Assembly: GCA_025094145.1 (NCBI GenBank)
Contig: JALLLS010000052.1
Coordinates: 62,001-126,000 of the forward strand
From: Spinellus fusiger
Lineage: Eukaryota > Mucoromycota > Mucoromycetes > Mucorales > Phycomycetaceae
DNA: 64,000 nt
Direction: 5' to 3'
Positions 44,200-57,938 of the stretch are shown here, piece after piece. How positions within the stretch are numbered: position 1 is the stretch's first letter; every line of letters begins with the position of its first letter. The notes beneath the pieces are model-generated. The model was given only the letters and a program-made list of their open reading frames with translations. It ran no database searches and had not been told where the DNA came from. A program made the translations under genes and the position numbers.

Positions 44200-44376
44200 T
44201 GTCATTGACACTCTCGCAGCATATCAGCAAATGTATACCTGACATCATATCTTATAGTAGTAGAATAGTAAGAGAAAATAATTATAAAAGAAGTGTACAT
44301 TTGAATGAATAAAGAGCAGAGTTTAACCACACGTTAACTGACCGGATTCCTTTGATATCTAAGATCAAAGACGACA
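44200..44376 (+). repeat. Solo-LTR-like repeat, short copy
   Basis: Starts tgtcattgac and ends aagatcaaagacgaca; contains attataaaag and aataaa motifs in the same places as 26647-26880. Shorter and diverged. It abuts the truncated end of Fanzor copy C. Confidence 0.45.
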
Positions 44377-46890
44377 TTTTTTATGGAATACATCAATATC
44401 AAATTGTATTATCAATAAATATTATTGTTTATGAACAAAATTGTTTATTATAATAATATAGCTAATAATACTGTAGCTAATACTATACTATACTATTACT
44501 ATAGCTACTGCTGTTCTAGGCGTATTCCTTCATAGCAATAGTAAATACACTCTAAAAGCCTTATGCTTTATTCTTGGAATATATATTACTATGCTTGGAA
44601 ATACACCCTAAACAGTATTGATAATATAGAAGGAAGAAGACCACCTAAGGCTGACTTGAGAAGAGTCTTGACTTATCTAATAACAGAAAAGAGTGTATTA
44701 GTAATAATTCAATCAAGAGAGATAGTAAACTTACCTTGTACTTAATACTTGTCTTGAGAATAATAAGCCATATATTATCTATTAGTAGAAGAGTCGGTAC
44801 TATGCTTTGTGAATTGCAATGAGGTCAAGCCCAGATGAAGACACCACTTACCTTTTTATCACTAGAATAGCCTTTGGTAGTGTCTATCACCTCCTTCTAT
44901 TGTTTCTCTTTGTTAATAATAGTACATTAACTTGCTTATTTATGCTTATATTGACGATTATTTAAATATTGAATTGTATGTGTAGTGTGGGAAATAACAA
45001 AGAGAGAGGAATATCAAAACAAATAATAATTTTATCTCTATTCTGGCAATGTATACATTTTAGTATTCACTCATAAAATTCATAAGTCAAATTTACAAGT
45101 CAAACAATTCACACTCTATTTGCCTTGAGCCTAAGAGACAGTATTAGAAACAATACTTTGTAATCATTAAGTAATATTGTTGAGAACAGTTACAATGAGA
45201 TAATTGAGGTGATTATCAATATTGAGTCAATAAATGAATACACTGTTCTTAATATAAGTGAGTTTGGTTCTATTTTATGGACAATGACCACTAAAGTTAA
45301 TTCTGTGTGAGTCCTATAATAAATCTTTCTTAAGCAGTGTCATACTGCAAAAAGTATGGGCTTATGGATAGCACATGTTAAACATTAAATGCAGTGATTG
45401 AGTTGTAATTTCAGGTTTACTTCTTCCTTTTATCCAACTTTATAGTGTTTAATTGCACAGTCCATAGTCAATGCCAAGGCAGACAGACAGTGAAAAGGTT
45501 CTTTTCAAACACATTAGCCAACCAAAGAAATAACATAATTTCATTGTTCATGTATTTCCTTTTATATCCCAAAAATATTATGTTGCTATGAGACAAGAGA
45601 CACACAGGACCTCTTAAGGCTGGTTACTCATACGGAGATTGACAGAAAAGAGAATGGTGTGGGCTGACAGAAGGCAAACTAATGGTTGTAATAATAATAG
45701 TACCCTATGGGAATACAGAAAGAAAACAAGTCGAGAACAAGAAACAGTCAGCTGTCCAAGTCCTTAAAGCCTATCTTGTTTATACTCTAGGAAGCTATTT
45801 GGATTCAAGTCTATTTTATTAAGAATGTAGACAACTAAACTTTTTATATTAGTTTGGCATTTCTTCTTTGACTATGAATTTGTCTAATTTGCTATTCTCA
45901 ATTAATAGCTATGGCTTTCATAGAACATCCAAGCAGACTGGGAAGGGCAACTGTCCTGTCCTACAGTGTGTATAATCTTGGTCCTGTATTTCAAGTCCAT
46001 AGAATTCAATAAAGTGATTTTATTGTAAATAAGGTTTCTCTCTTCCCTTGAAACATACATAGAACAAGAGGAGGAAATCCATCTCTGAATTCACTGAGAT
46101 GTTATTATCGTATAACTGTGATCCTTATAGCTTAAAGAGATATGTATGTAAGTAGCCTCAAAATCTATACTATGTAACTTTGTAAAATATATCTTTTATT
46201 CTGTAATAAAGGGCACTGTGGTTATCAACAGGACCACTAGAGAGATGAATCTGTAGTTGTTCGGTCTCTAGCGGGGACAAAGAAATAGAGTATTAGTACA
46301 AAGGCTGGTCTAGGGAAATCAAAGAGAGTGCATGAACAGGAACACAACATACGATTTGAGCACAACGGGTAACTAGGTAACTGTTCTTTAAGCAATTCTT
46401 TTCTTTCTAGAATGTTGTTGTAGTCTGCATTAGTTTGGTAGTTCTGATTAAGCAAGTGACTTGTGAAATTTAGTTTTGTTCTCAAGATCTGCCACACTTA
46501 TAACACAAATAACCTCACCGAGGTATTAGTGAATTTCAACAGTATCCACGCTTGCCAAAGTTGTGGAATTGTTTAGAACAGAGATGTGAATGCATCAAAG
46601 AATATCTATACAATTGCAGAAGAGGGTTTAAATGGTCACTACAGACTAGTTCCATTCTGTAGAAAAGAGTAGATATTCTTTGATGCATTCATATTATAAC
46701 ATATCGCCACATCGAAAGTGGTTTCCTTCGGGATTCAGATATTTACAGGTAAATTTACATAATAATCTTTATTTAAGAACTAACATGAATATATATCACC
46801 TTTTTTGCTCCTTTTCAAATCGATGTCATTTTTAAACAATTGTATTTCGACTATTTCCTTTTATATCCTAAAGACCTCCTGGTGTGTATA
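44377..46890 (+). mobile_element. Fanzor-type element, family 1, copy C, inverted relative to copy B
   Basis: Plus-strand copy. Its right end is the terminal repeat ctcctggtgtgtata near 46876-46890; the left end is missing, cut off at the LTR-like repeat. Coding relics on the plus strand: ICHTYNTNNLTEV at about 46490-46530, HACQSCGIV, stop, NRDVNASKNIYTIAEEG at about 46580-46625. About 1.3 kb, from 45550 to 46890, is nearly identical to the complement of 24802-26060. 44440-45500 is more diverged but colinear. Inactive. Confidence 0.7.
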
Positions 46891-49705
46891 ACCAGTATCA
46901 CTATCTTATTTCTTCAACTGGTTCAAGCAATTGTTTTAATGATTTGAGATACCGCATCTCATAATGTGTTGATTCTACCCATAAATAATACAAAAAGCAC
47001 CTAGATTATGATAGTTGGCTAAACTAATGTTTACATATTATCAATCACCACCTTTTTTCTTCCCAAGAACCCTCCAATGACTATTAAATCTACTCACAAT
47101 TGTTTGTAATATAATGATATTCATTGCTATTGGTATGTTAATGATCTACCTCGATGAGTTTCTTTCTTCTTTCTATTCTTGTGAGTTCATAGCTTTAGAA
47201 TATTCTCTAAGTCAATTTCTTTACGTTTTTGTGAAATAAAAGAAATAAAATCAAGGCTTAGCACAAGAAGAGCAAGGCCTCTAGATTTTTCAAGTTAATA
47301 TCAATCATAGGTCTTCCATAGTCAAATAAGAAATAGATTCGAGTATATTTATCCTTTTTTTAATTATATATTTTATATGTTTAATAAATAATATATTAAT
47401 CAATTAAATGTAAATCAATTAAGTCTACAAAGAAAGTTATTTACTCACTGAATTTAATAATATTATCACCAGAAAAAGTCAATGAATGGGTCTTGGCTTC
47501 TGCAAGATGTACATGCTATAGCTCTGACGCTCTGTTCAACTATATTCATACTCAAATTTCTTTTTTATTTCTCGGTGTTAGAGTATTTCTAAAATTGGTT
47601 GAAATGGTATTACATAAAACCACATCTGCAAAAAAAACAAATTGACTAATTTATCTTTCTCTAGTAATTCTACTAATCCAGTTAAATTAAAGAGTTGGTA
47701 TTGTTTTTACAGTTGGACTGAAGAAATATAATAACTATTTATAGGATTGTTAAATAAAATAATAATTTATGAAATGAATTAATCTGCTCTAATGTTTCAT
47801 AGCAAAGTAGTTTTCCATTTTCTGTATCACCGCAACGTTTCATAGGAACACAAAAGTCATAGATATTGATTCCCAGTAAATTTAAATTTCACTATTCTCG
47901 TCTGTCAGTAAGTTTAAGCGTCTAGATAAGCTTTGAATACATCTAGTGAAGTCAGGATAGTGAGATCTTAAATTTTCATGTCTAATTATGCTCTACCGCT
48001 TGATCACACCCATAGAAAATAATGATCCAATTTGTAATAGCACGCTCAAAATTGAGTGTGATACAATGAAATCGTGTCTAAGGTTACTGACAAATGCAGT
48101 TCCTTGGCAATGAATATTTGTAGACATCTTTTCTCTATGTGTACTATAGATAGAATTTTCCAAAAATAATAATAATATGATTCTCAACCTTAACTTTATC
48201 TTTTAAATTCACTGGACATAGATGTTATTTTCATTCCAATACATTGGTCGGCTTAATATATATTTTTCCGATATCAGGTTTATCAATGAGTAATTCAAAG
48301 ACATCCTAGTATTGTATGATCTGTGTATAAATCTCCATTGAGACAAGATCAAAGCAAAGACCAACCTTGGGAATAGATCAACTCCGCAACTATGCAGATA
48401 GTTTCGAGAAATACTAACATTTCTACCTGTTTATTTTCCTTTTTTCATATAAAATGCGTAGTAATACACTATGACACAAACCAAGAAAAAACAATTAGAC
48501 AAACAGTTTCAATACCAGTTCATTCATAAATTAAGCATGAGAGATGAACCTCAGGGTGTCTCAGACATCACTCATAATAAAGTGACATAAAGGAGAATCA
48601 CCGCTTCCATAAACCAAACTTGGTTTTATCAATGTTCCTTCCTTCTTTTCTTCTTTCTACACTCTGGTATCACATATACTAATCCAGTCTACTTTATTTT
48701 CGGAAACCCATAATTATTGTTGACGTTTTGAGTGAAAAACAAAAACAAAAGACACACTGTTACAATAATTAAAATGGTCTGGAAAAGTCTATTCTCTCTA
48801 CTCGTGAGGTTTGTTTTCTCATAATTATACCGACTCTTACACACTGCTATCATTCCAAGTCCGTTTTTTACTGGCTGTACTCACCGGAGAGTAAAATGGA
48901 TACCCAAGTGACCCATATCTATTGGTGAACTCTTGATAGTATAATGAACTGTTTTACTTTGCTCTTTGCCTTTGCTGGTAGCAAAAGTGTTTATTGTAGA
49001 CTATAACCATAACAGCCCACTTTTTTCTGAAACACATTTCTAAGAGCCATTATTAAACAATTTCATGAGATAATACACAGGCTCAGGAGTACATAGTTAG
49101 TTCGATCAGTCACATGCCATATATACCTGATACTTTGTTATGTCTATGGTCATGTTTTTTTTATTTTTTATTTTCTCTTCCTCCTTAGATTTTAAATGTC
49201 AAGTGAATGATTGTTTAACAATAAAAGAAATGGTATAGCATCCCTTAATGTGGTTTGTTTGCATATATTTATGTGTTCTTTTTGACCAAGCAAAGCAAAG
49301 CAAAGCAAAGCAAAGCAAAAAAAATAGGAATTGTTCGAGTTTGTTTGTATTCCAAAGATAGTGTTAAGAAAACGATTTTAATAAGCTTTCATTCTTATTA
49401 TATAAAGATATTGAGTTGATAAGATTATTTTGAATTAAATTATATTGATAAATAAAGACTATTTACAAGCAATGGAGCATAAGCTATGTAGAAAAACAAA
49501 ATAAATGACAGTAATAATGAATACTTGAGTTGATGAACAGGAGGTAATAATAATGATATTTAGAATAGTTTCAGTGTTTCAAGTGTAAAGGGGGAAGTTT
49601 AAGGGCAAACTACCATAAATACTTATGATTGTGAAAAAAAAGGAACCACGGGAAGCAGCCAACAGGGCTTATGTTTACGTTCTCCAACACTGTATGTCAG
49701 TGTTT
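46891..49705. other. Gene desert
   Basis: 2.8 kb AT-rich, no supported gene. Contains a caaag pentanucleotide repeat (six units, 49287-49320). Short frames have no motifs. Confidence 0.5.
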
Positions 49706-50875
49706 TTAGAGGCTGCGAGAGTTGCTGACTCGTTTAGATCTAGTTCTAACCGATTTAGAATGAGTGATGTGGCTAGTTCTGTTACGCTTTTTAATAACAT
49801 CTGTTTTGAGGCTAAGCGGACGAACAATGCCATGTAATTTCAAAAATAAACCACATGCATTACAAAGCGGATCACCCTTAGGATTACGACGCCACAAAGG
49901 GGTGTTGGTAGTCTCACAATTGGTGCATTGTATGTTTTCTAGTTGACTTGGAATGGGAGAAAGATTGCCACCAGACGAGATAGATGAAGCTACTGACTGT
50001 TTCTTTTTTCTATGAATGTTTGAAGGCTTTCTCTGAGAACGGCTTGTGCTTTCTGACAAAAGCCAGTCTGGGTCATCATCATTATCATCATCTTCCTCTT
50101 CCTCCTCCTCCTCCTCCTCCTCTTCCTCCTCATCTTCAATATCGTATTTGATATCTTCAATAATCTGTTGCTTGACATCTGGATCAACTTCTATATTTTG
50201 ACTGTGAGAGATGTCGCGTTGAAATACACTATCTTCATCTTCAGTAGCAGAGAAAGATGCAGTAGAAAGAGAAGAGTCTGTCATTGTTAAGAAACACTGC
50301 TCTTGCAGTTTATCCTCTACCATGTCATTTTCTTGGTTTTCTTCCCTTGGGTCGGACTCAATGTTTGTGCAGTATGTAGGCATAGTTGTATAGTCATGTA
50401 CAGGCATGTGAGGGCTACTGACCATCAAGTCTAAATATTGAACAATATTCTTATACGGATCATTCATTTCCAGGCCTTGGAAATAATCAAACTGAGAGTT
50501 TTGTACAAAGGGAGTAAGAATATCAAGCGGATGTACATGGGAAAGATTGAGATGATTGCTTGGATCAATGTGTTGAGGTGGTCCAGAGATATAGCTATTG
50601 CCGTGTCCACCGTGATTGTCGGTATTATAGACTTGATGAGAAAAATCTCTTACAGGAGCAAGTGGAGTTGAGTCATAAAAACTGTGTCGACTAGCCTCTA
50701 AAATGGCAATATCAGGAGTCTGCCATGCATAAGAAAGGCTGTCCATTAAGTTGACGGGTGGGTATTGCTCAATATTGCCATTCGACATAGTACCAACAAA
50801 AGGAAATGTTGTATTAATTGGTATAAAAGTATAGTCATAGGCAGCGTTTTGTCTATAATCGATATGTGAATTCAT
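49706..50875 (-). CDS. GATA-type zinc-finger transcription factor (AreA/NIT2/GLN3-like)
   Basis: Intronless 389-aa DNA-binding protein. One fungal-type IVa finger, C-x2-C-x17-C-x2-C ([15 protein letters not shown] ... LCNAC, about 317-341), followed by [20 protein letters not shown] and a basic tail [20 protein letters not shown]. The [16 protein letters not shown] signature is that of the nitrogen-regulatory AreA/Nit2/Gln3 group rather than the iron (SreA) or light (WC) GATA factors. N-terminal 230 residues are Asn/Ser/His/Pro-rich and probably disordered. Residues about 245-275 form an almost pure Asp/Glu run (encoded by a ctc/cct-rich tract at 50088-50135) ending DDDPDWLL, a likely activation domain. 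Isolated between two gene deserts. Target genes cannot be read from the sequence. Confidence 0.93.
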   Translation of the reverse strand: MNSHIDYRQNAAYDYTFIPINTTFPFVGTMSNGNIEQYPPVNLMDSLSYAWQTPDIAILEASRHSFYDSTPLAPVRDFSHQVYNTDNHGGHGNSYISGPPQHIDPSNHLNLSHVHPLDILTPFVQNSQFDYFQGLEMNDPYKNIVQYLDLMVSSPHMPVHDYTTMPTYCTNIESDPREENQENDMVEDKLQEQCFLTMTDSSLSTASFSATEDEDSVFQRDISHSQNIEVDPDVKQQIIEDIKYDIEDEEEEEEEEEEEEEDDDNDDDPDWLLSESTSRSQRKPSNIHRKKKQSVASSISSGGNLSPIPSQLENIQCTNCETTNTPLWRRNPKGDPLCNACGLFLKLHGIVRPLSLKTDVIKKRNRTSHITHSKSVRTRSKRVSNSRSL

Positions 50876-53800
50876 TTATGTTTAGATAAATATTATTGAA
50901 AAAATTAAAAGGAAATATAAAGGAAAGAAAATATAAAAATTTATGTCGAATCTTCAAGCGATTTTAATGGTGAAATAAGTGGATCAAATGACGAGCGCCT
51001 TTTGACGTGGTGGGTCACACTAATATTTCGGAATCATTCAAAGGATCGCCTCATTAATGATTCTTTCTTCATAAGCAGTATTCATCAGACTTCTGCAATG
51101 ATTTAGTGATCGCCAGAGTAAATAGTCAGATTTTTCTTACGGTACCAATAAGAATAATGTTGCTGGAAAACAATGGATTGGTTAGCTGATGTTTTTATCA
51201 GTGTCTGGATTATTTTGCAAACCACGGAATCTGTAATGATAGGCAACTATTCAGAGAGAAATACTAATATCCTATCTTTACACCAATCGAAACATTTTAT
51301 TGATGGCTCTAAGACCTATACATTTCGGAGAATAAACGTAAATGCCAACAGCATCAAAGATCAAGCGTTTGAATATGAGTGGATACTTTTGATAATTTAA
51401 ACTGAACATTTTGTTCCTTAGTTTGGAATTTTTAAGCATACTCTTAACAAATATGGCTATCGCGGTATTTTATCAATCAAATAAAGAATCTGTATATAAT
51501 ACAGCAAGGCTTTCAGTCCACTCACTAATTTCCATATATTCTAGAGGCAGTACTTCACAGCAATGCCCGCAGAAAATGAAAGTCCTCATCTACCAAAAAA
51601 AGAGCAACAATAACTCCCGTGTAAACTATCTTCAATACTAGAAAGGTGAAAAATTAATGAATTGTTGCTTATTTCTAAGCAATAACACTTATAAACATTA
51701 AATTATTTCATATAAGGCTTGGAAGATTATATTTACAGGCATAGAAAGCCTCATATGAGAACATAATAATAATAGTAGTATTCTATTGATGATAATTGCT
51801 TATACTCTAAACATTTAAATTTCCTAATGCAGTTAGCTCATACTTAGCATGCTACATTGACTATTTTTATTTAAACTTTTGTCATATATTATATCCAAGT
51901 ATCAAAACTTGTTATTGTCTGGTCATAATTTCATATATTCATCTATATAAAATTTATAAAATCAATGATCCAACAATAGAGTTGATATTTACTCTATTTG
52001 ATAAAATACACATCATGCCTTAATATTATGAGACTGTCTCACAATGTATTTTACTGTGACGAACAAAAAAAAGTGTAAATGTTTTTTTTTGTATAGGCTT
52101 CTATTTACCAAATGAACATAATAAATAAACAAACCACTCAGATTCTTAAAATATACTTTATATTATATATATAAAAGTGAGAGAATATATTTACTGGTAT
52201 TAGATCTGCTATGTCTATAGCTAAAGTGCCTCAAACATAATATTAACACAAGTAAATCATATGATACTCTATTATTTAATGGTCAGTGTAAGAAGTTCAT
52301 TAGGTTCTTGTAAATGTCAATAAAAATCTCAATGGTTCTCAGGACGATAGTATAAGCTTATGGAGCACAACCACCAAAACACTACCATAATCATTATAAG
52401 ACACCTCATGGCAAAACTCACGGTTTCTCAATGATCGTTTCGCTTATATCTGAGAAATAATGAAAGAGTTCCTTTCTTGGAGTATTCCACACAATTGAAT
52501 TATAAAAATAAAGCACTAGTCTACTTTAAATCAATAGCTATATAGTAGGATGGAATTCAGTGTAGCTATTGATGAGTGTTAAGCTACATAATTATGTAAA
52601 TAAAAAGATCTGCATAGGTATCAACTCTCTAATATATTAACGTTCAGTTATTTGCTTCATTGTCGATGAACTTTGATCTGTTTCTCATGTTTTATGCTTT
52701 ATGTTTTATGTTTAAGTTAGGTTGCCTAAAGGTATATATCACATGTTGTATCTGATAAACATAGTCTTTTGTATTTATATTAGTTCACTCGCATAAATTG
52801 GCCTTAGTGTAATATTTGAATTATTATTAAAGTCCAACCTATATGATTTTTACCAAGCACCAATATAAATCTCTTGCAGCCCAGTCTTAGCATGGACTCA
52901 GCAATCCTGTATACTTTTCTTTTATAAGAGATAATAATAAAGTAATAATAATAATAATCAAAATTGGGTCTCTATCAAATGTAATATATAATATACTTTG
53001 AAGTAAAGTCAATGAGTAAATAGAAAAAGTATAGTCAATACAACAATAAAATATATATGATTAAAAGAAAACTGAACATAGGTTAGATATGATTGGTTCT
53101 TTACATATAACGTGGGAGGGTCACATATTACTTTTTTTCTATTTGATATAAATGTCTGGTATATATCTCAAATGTTGGGGTATACTCAGATGCAAAAATG
53201 GCCTCATTTCTATACCTTTTTATTTTTACAGGCGACATTTTAATAAATTTTTAGACTTCTTTGGCGCTTGGAATCTGTATGTCCGGGGTGAATGTACCTA
53301 GCTATTAAATAGACATTCCTATAGATAGCATAAACATAGTTCAAAATACATGGGATAATAATTATCTTGTTACATTACAGCATATAGATTATATTCTTGC
53401 CTGTATATTTAGAGGTACTAAAGAAAGGAAATTACGCTACATGGCATAGCCAAAAATAATGAATTGTATAATTTATTGAAAATACTTAGCTACAGAATTT
53501 TTCAAGCTTGAAAAAAACAATAAATTCAATACAGAATCTCAACTGCTTTGAGCTAGCTTCTCTATATAGGACAATAGAGTGCTATTGCATATTAATCCTC
53601 AGCTCTTGAATACCTTTGGCCAAACATCAACACTCTGTAGTATTTAGCCGCAAGTTAGGTAAGCTATACTATATCCTTAATACTATAAAAATTAAACAAT
53701 TTCTTAGCTTGGAAGGTCATCGTTCACTGTTTACTGTTTACCTTTTACATTATAGTCTATACCACCATATTCAGAAAGCCAGAATGTTTAAGGTTAATTA

Positions 53801-56249
53801 TTTAGCCTATTTGAACACATATTTTTTCAACAAAGTTAGGATGTTTTTTCTTTGTTATAATATTTAAATTAAAATATATCATATTTATCAAAATAATATA
53901 AGTAACATTATATAAATACCATCTTATTATTATATGAAAATGATAATAATAATCATGGAAAATGAAAGAGAATCTTGTTTATAATTATAAATACAAGTGA
54001 AGTAGAAAAAATCAAATAGTAAGACCTAAAACATAATTTACTGTTTAGGTTAGTTTATCTGGCATCTTGAATCAATGCTATACACATTTTTTTAAACAGG
54101 TACTAAAGGTTTTTTTTACTTATTTTTTATTTAAATTATGCTTCTTATTTTGAATGTAAGACAAAAAAGGTCTTCTTTATTACTATAAAGAAATAGTCTT
54201 TAAGCTAAGATTTTCTACTGTCAAATTCTTTATTTTATAGTACTAAAAAACACTTTGAGACCTCTCTATTTAAGTGGAGAAGTAAAAAAATCTAATCATT
54301 GGCATCAAAACCTGTAAGTATAGCCACGTTTATATTAGAACGTGGTACAATATACTGTCTTCATTTGAACAATACTACAGTAGCTAGAATTGATCATAAT
54401 TCTCAAAGCATAATAATTTTTTTTAGAGCAAGAGTCCTGCGATTAATATTTGGGCGTAAAAAGAAAAGTAACCAGAGGAACTAGTATTATTGAACAAGAG
54501 TTATCAATTGATACATAGACGATATAAATTGATTTTTAATAAAAAGGTATTTGCATCCATCTACTGCCTTGCAAGAGTTATACATTTCATTATTATTATT
54601 CATTTATAATACTTGACTTACTGACCGAAAGTATTTGCTAAAATTAGAACTCATAGATTGATCATTCTACCATAACAGAGTATTTTCAATGACATTGTCA
54701 ATATTAGGACTATTTTTCAGAGTACAAACAATTACCGATCCCACTGTCATATTTTATAATCCTTACACTAATTCCTTTATCAGATATTTAGACAACAATG
54801 TCAACTATTTCCATAGATATTTTGAAAACGGAGTTACTGCTCTATAATAATCTCAGGGACTTACCCAAATTCCTCATAAGTTATGATAGGAGTAAGTTTT
54901 ATTATATAAGTAACAAGCTATCGCAGGGTCAAGTCTTTTGGCGTAAATTAGGTTTAAAAACAGTTACACACGATTTTACATGAAAAGTAAGATGAATTAT
55001 TTTATTTCATAACCTATTATTTCTTGACATTATGGGGACTAAAAGACTAGTTTTATAAAAGTATTTAAATTTTAAATGTAATTGTAACGCATCCAAATAT
55101 TTTTATCTTCAGAACTAAGGATTTTTTTTTTGGCTTCTTTAAGTGAGAGTGACCATCAGTGATCCCGAGAGAATAATTGCGATCGAAAAAATACAATCGT
55201 AATAAATAAGGCAATCATTTTTTTTAAAGTGAAAAAAAATTAATACATTCTACTAATCTACTACCTGAATATGTATAATGTATTCATAAATAATAAAAAC
55301 ACTTTTGCTAGGGCTTAGCCCTGTCTTTGACTTTATGAAAAGGCACCCTATGCCTCTAAGAAATCAAAAAAGAAAACCTTTCTATTCTATGACTGATACT
55401 TTTTTTTATTCTGATACCGGTAAAGCCTTTATACAGGTTTTTTTTAAATAAATAAATAAATAATAAAATAAAATAAAAACTATGGTGTTTCTATTGATGC
55501 CATCGGAATCAAATGGCCTTATCACGCCATATATGATAATTAAAAACGTAAATATAATCCAAACTAGTCTTTTTCTATCTTTATTATTATTAAGAAACAT
55601 TATCAGGCACTGTTAGGTTTAAAAGATAGTTTTGTAGAAAGCTAATTTTTAGAAAAACATTCTTCATTATATACTATAAAAAACCAGTGATATTATCATT
55701 GTATATTATAAATCAAAGAAGAAGTATGAGTATTAAAATGTAGTTTTTTTTATAATGGTCGGCCACATCGGGAAAAACAAAGTTTTTCTGTCTATTTGGA
55801 ATTTAAGGTCCAGACTGCCAAAAAAAATTCTGACGGGCCGTGCGGATAGGCCAAAGCTTTTCCTAAGATTTTTTCATCAAGTCAATTTAAAATATTACCG
55901 CAGTTTGCTTCCTTCTATTCTTAAATTATCGAGTTATTGTTTATTAGAAATAATAAAATAAACTGCCTATGAACCTTGAGATTCAGAGTATTGAAGAAAA
56001 AAAAAACTTTCAGTTTAAAAAATCCACAAAAAATCCACATTAATATAGTCATTCTTTATGGTGAAAATTCTTTTCTAAAGTGACCAACAGAAAGAATGGG
56101 AAGATTTCAAATGTAGATTATTTTTTTTAGTTTCGTAGTTTATCTTAATAGTGTTATAATTTCATGAATTCATTAGATAGAGACGTGAAAGTTTCAATAG
56201 ATGCATAAAAGAGTATTTATAATAAATAAAAGTAGGTTAATTTGTAGGT
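50876..56249. other. Gene desert
   Basis: 5.4 kb, very AT-rich upstream of the GATA factor. Frames of 60-93 codons (for example 51173-51400, 53616-53867, 54798-54983, 55755-55961) show no motif, splice-linked partner or coding-like composition. The first few hundred bases presumably include the GATA-factor promoter. Possibly decayed transposons beyond recognition. Confidence 0.5.
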
Positions 56250-57190
56250 TACTTATTAATTACTACCAGTTCCTGGCATCCATCATTGCCTATCATCTCT
56301 GTTCCATGCTAACAATGAGGACGTCTGTCACTTCCTTCGATACTTTACCTTATTCTAGCATCAGAGCAGCCTCCATGTTCTGTTTAGTAGAATATAAACT
56401 TCTATTTTACCTGATAGTCTTCTTGAGGTGGACCCATATATGCTCAATTGGATTGAGATCAGGACTTTGCGAGGGCCATTAAAGAGTCATTACTATACCA
56501 TCAACTATTCTCTAATTGAGTTGTCTTGCTCTTATGGGGTCTAGCATTGTCCTCTTTTATACAATTGTTGACTTCAGGGTTTAGGAGAGAGAGAATTAAG
56601 TTCATGGCAGTAGATTTCTCCCAAGACATTGATGTACTTATCGAAGTTTATCTTACCTTACACTACGATTTATCTCCCAACATCTTCCCCACTGAAGCAG
56701 CCTCATACTCTCACTCCACTACCTTCAAACCTTATTGTTTCTCAAATATTCTAATGCTTAAAGATAGTTTCCTCTTGCCTGATGAATTCGGTGCCCCAGT
56801 CATGGTTCATTAGCTCTATTATAGACTCATCCAACCAGATAGCCTCACACCACTTCTCATGGACCCACTGGAGTCTTATCTCCATGCTCTTCTTGGTGTG
56901 AAGAGGCTTGACTACCAAGATGAATGAATGAAAGCCCCTCTTCTCAAGGTGCTTCTTCAAATTCTTGTCTGAGACCTTGATGACTATGCTAAATCGAATG
57001 GCTTCTCTGGTTTGTTGAGGATTGCCTATAGCTGTTTTTCTCAATCACCAGAGGGCCCTGTCATCTATCCTTTTCTTAATACCACTCTTGGGCAAAGGCA
57101 CTACTGAGCCTGTCTTCTTGATATGATTCAATATGCCTCGACCTGAGTAGTTTTCTGGTCCAGTATCTGGTAGAGAATGGCTAAACAAGC
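56250..57190 (-). mobile_element. Tc1/mariner transposase relic
   Basis: Minus-strand similarity in broken frames: near 57040-56950 TREAIRFSIVIKVSDKNLKK, then MEIRLQWVHEKWCEAIWLDE (first catalytic Asp), NHDWGTEFIRQEE, and near 56420-56480 the complement of SPDLNPIEHIW. No terminal repeats found, so limits are approximate. Different family from the other Tc1 copies. Confidence 0.65.
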
Positions 57191-57199
57191 CTCGAGGCT

Positions 57200-57938
57200 G
57201 GTATATTCTCCATATATCTCAGGGGCCAGACATCATAAGAAAATTAGGTTTATGAATAGAGAAAAGAATGGTGTATGTTATTTATTTTTTTGTTATAAAA
57301 ATAGCTCGGAATTTGATGGATCCCAATTCTTTCTGTTGGTCACTTTATCTATAAAGCATTCATAATAATTTATGGTTTGATTATTATGTGAAGAAAATCC
57401 TTAAATATAAAAAAGAAAAAAGAATTGTTACAAACCTATCAGCTAAATAGTATGAACAACACAATAAACATGTAGTTATAGACCTATGAATTGAATCATC
57501 ATTCTACACAGTTTTTTCATAAATTTATGCCAGCCTGAGTTTTCAAATTATTGTATTGACAGTACTTGACAGCAGAGCCTTCTTTTACCCCTTTCTTACT
57601 GAACACCTATCCCTCCACTTATGTTGGCTCAGACTCTCTTTCCCTTTCCCTTTCTCTTTTCTTTTCTTCCTTTTCTTCCTTTCTCATTCCTTTATATATC
57701 TTACAATTTTTTACAGTGCTTTGTTCAATCCTGTACCACCAGGCTACTTATTGAGGTTCTCTACTTTAACTCAAATGATGCTTGTTAGATCGATTCATAC
57801 ACCATTAGACATACAATCAGTTTTATATTAGCCAGCTTATTAATAGAAAAATGTTTTTTCTTCATTTAATAAATAATAAATGAAAAATTATAGACAATAT
57901 AAAAAATAGTGCTAGAAATAAGAGACATGAAGAACATT
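57200..57938. other. Intergenic region with pyrimidine-rich tract
   Basis: About 740 bp downstream of the carotenoid oxygenase gene. Contains a CT-rich stretch (57633-57700). No gene supported. Confidence 0.4.

Noticed and set aside
50438..50671. Antisense frame within the GATA-factor gene
   Set aside because: Shadow of the coding strand; no motif or independent signal.
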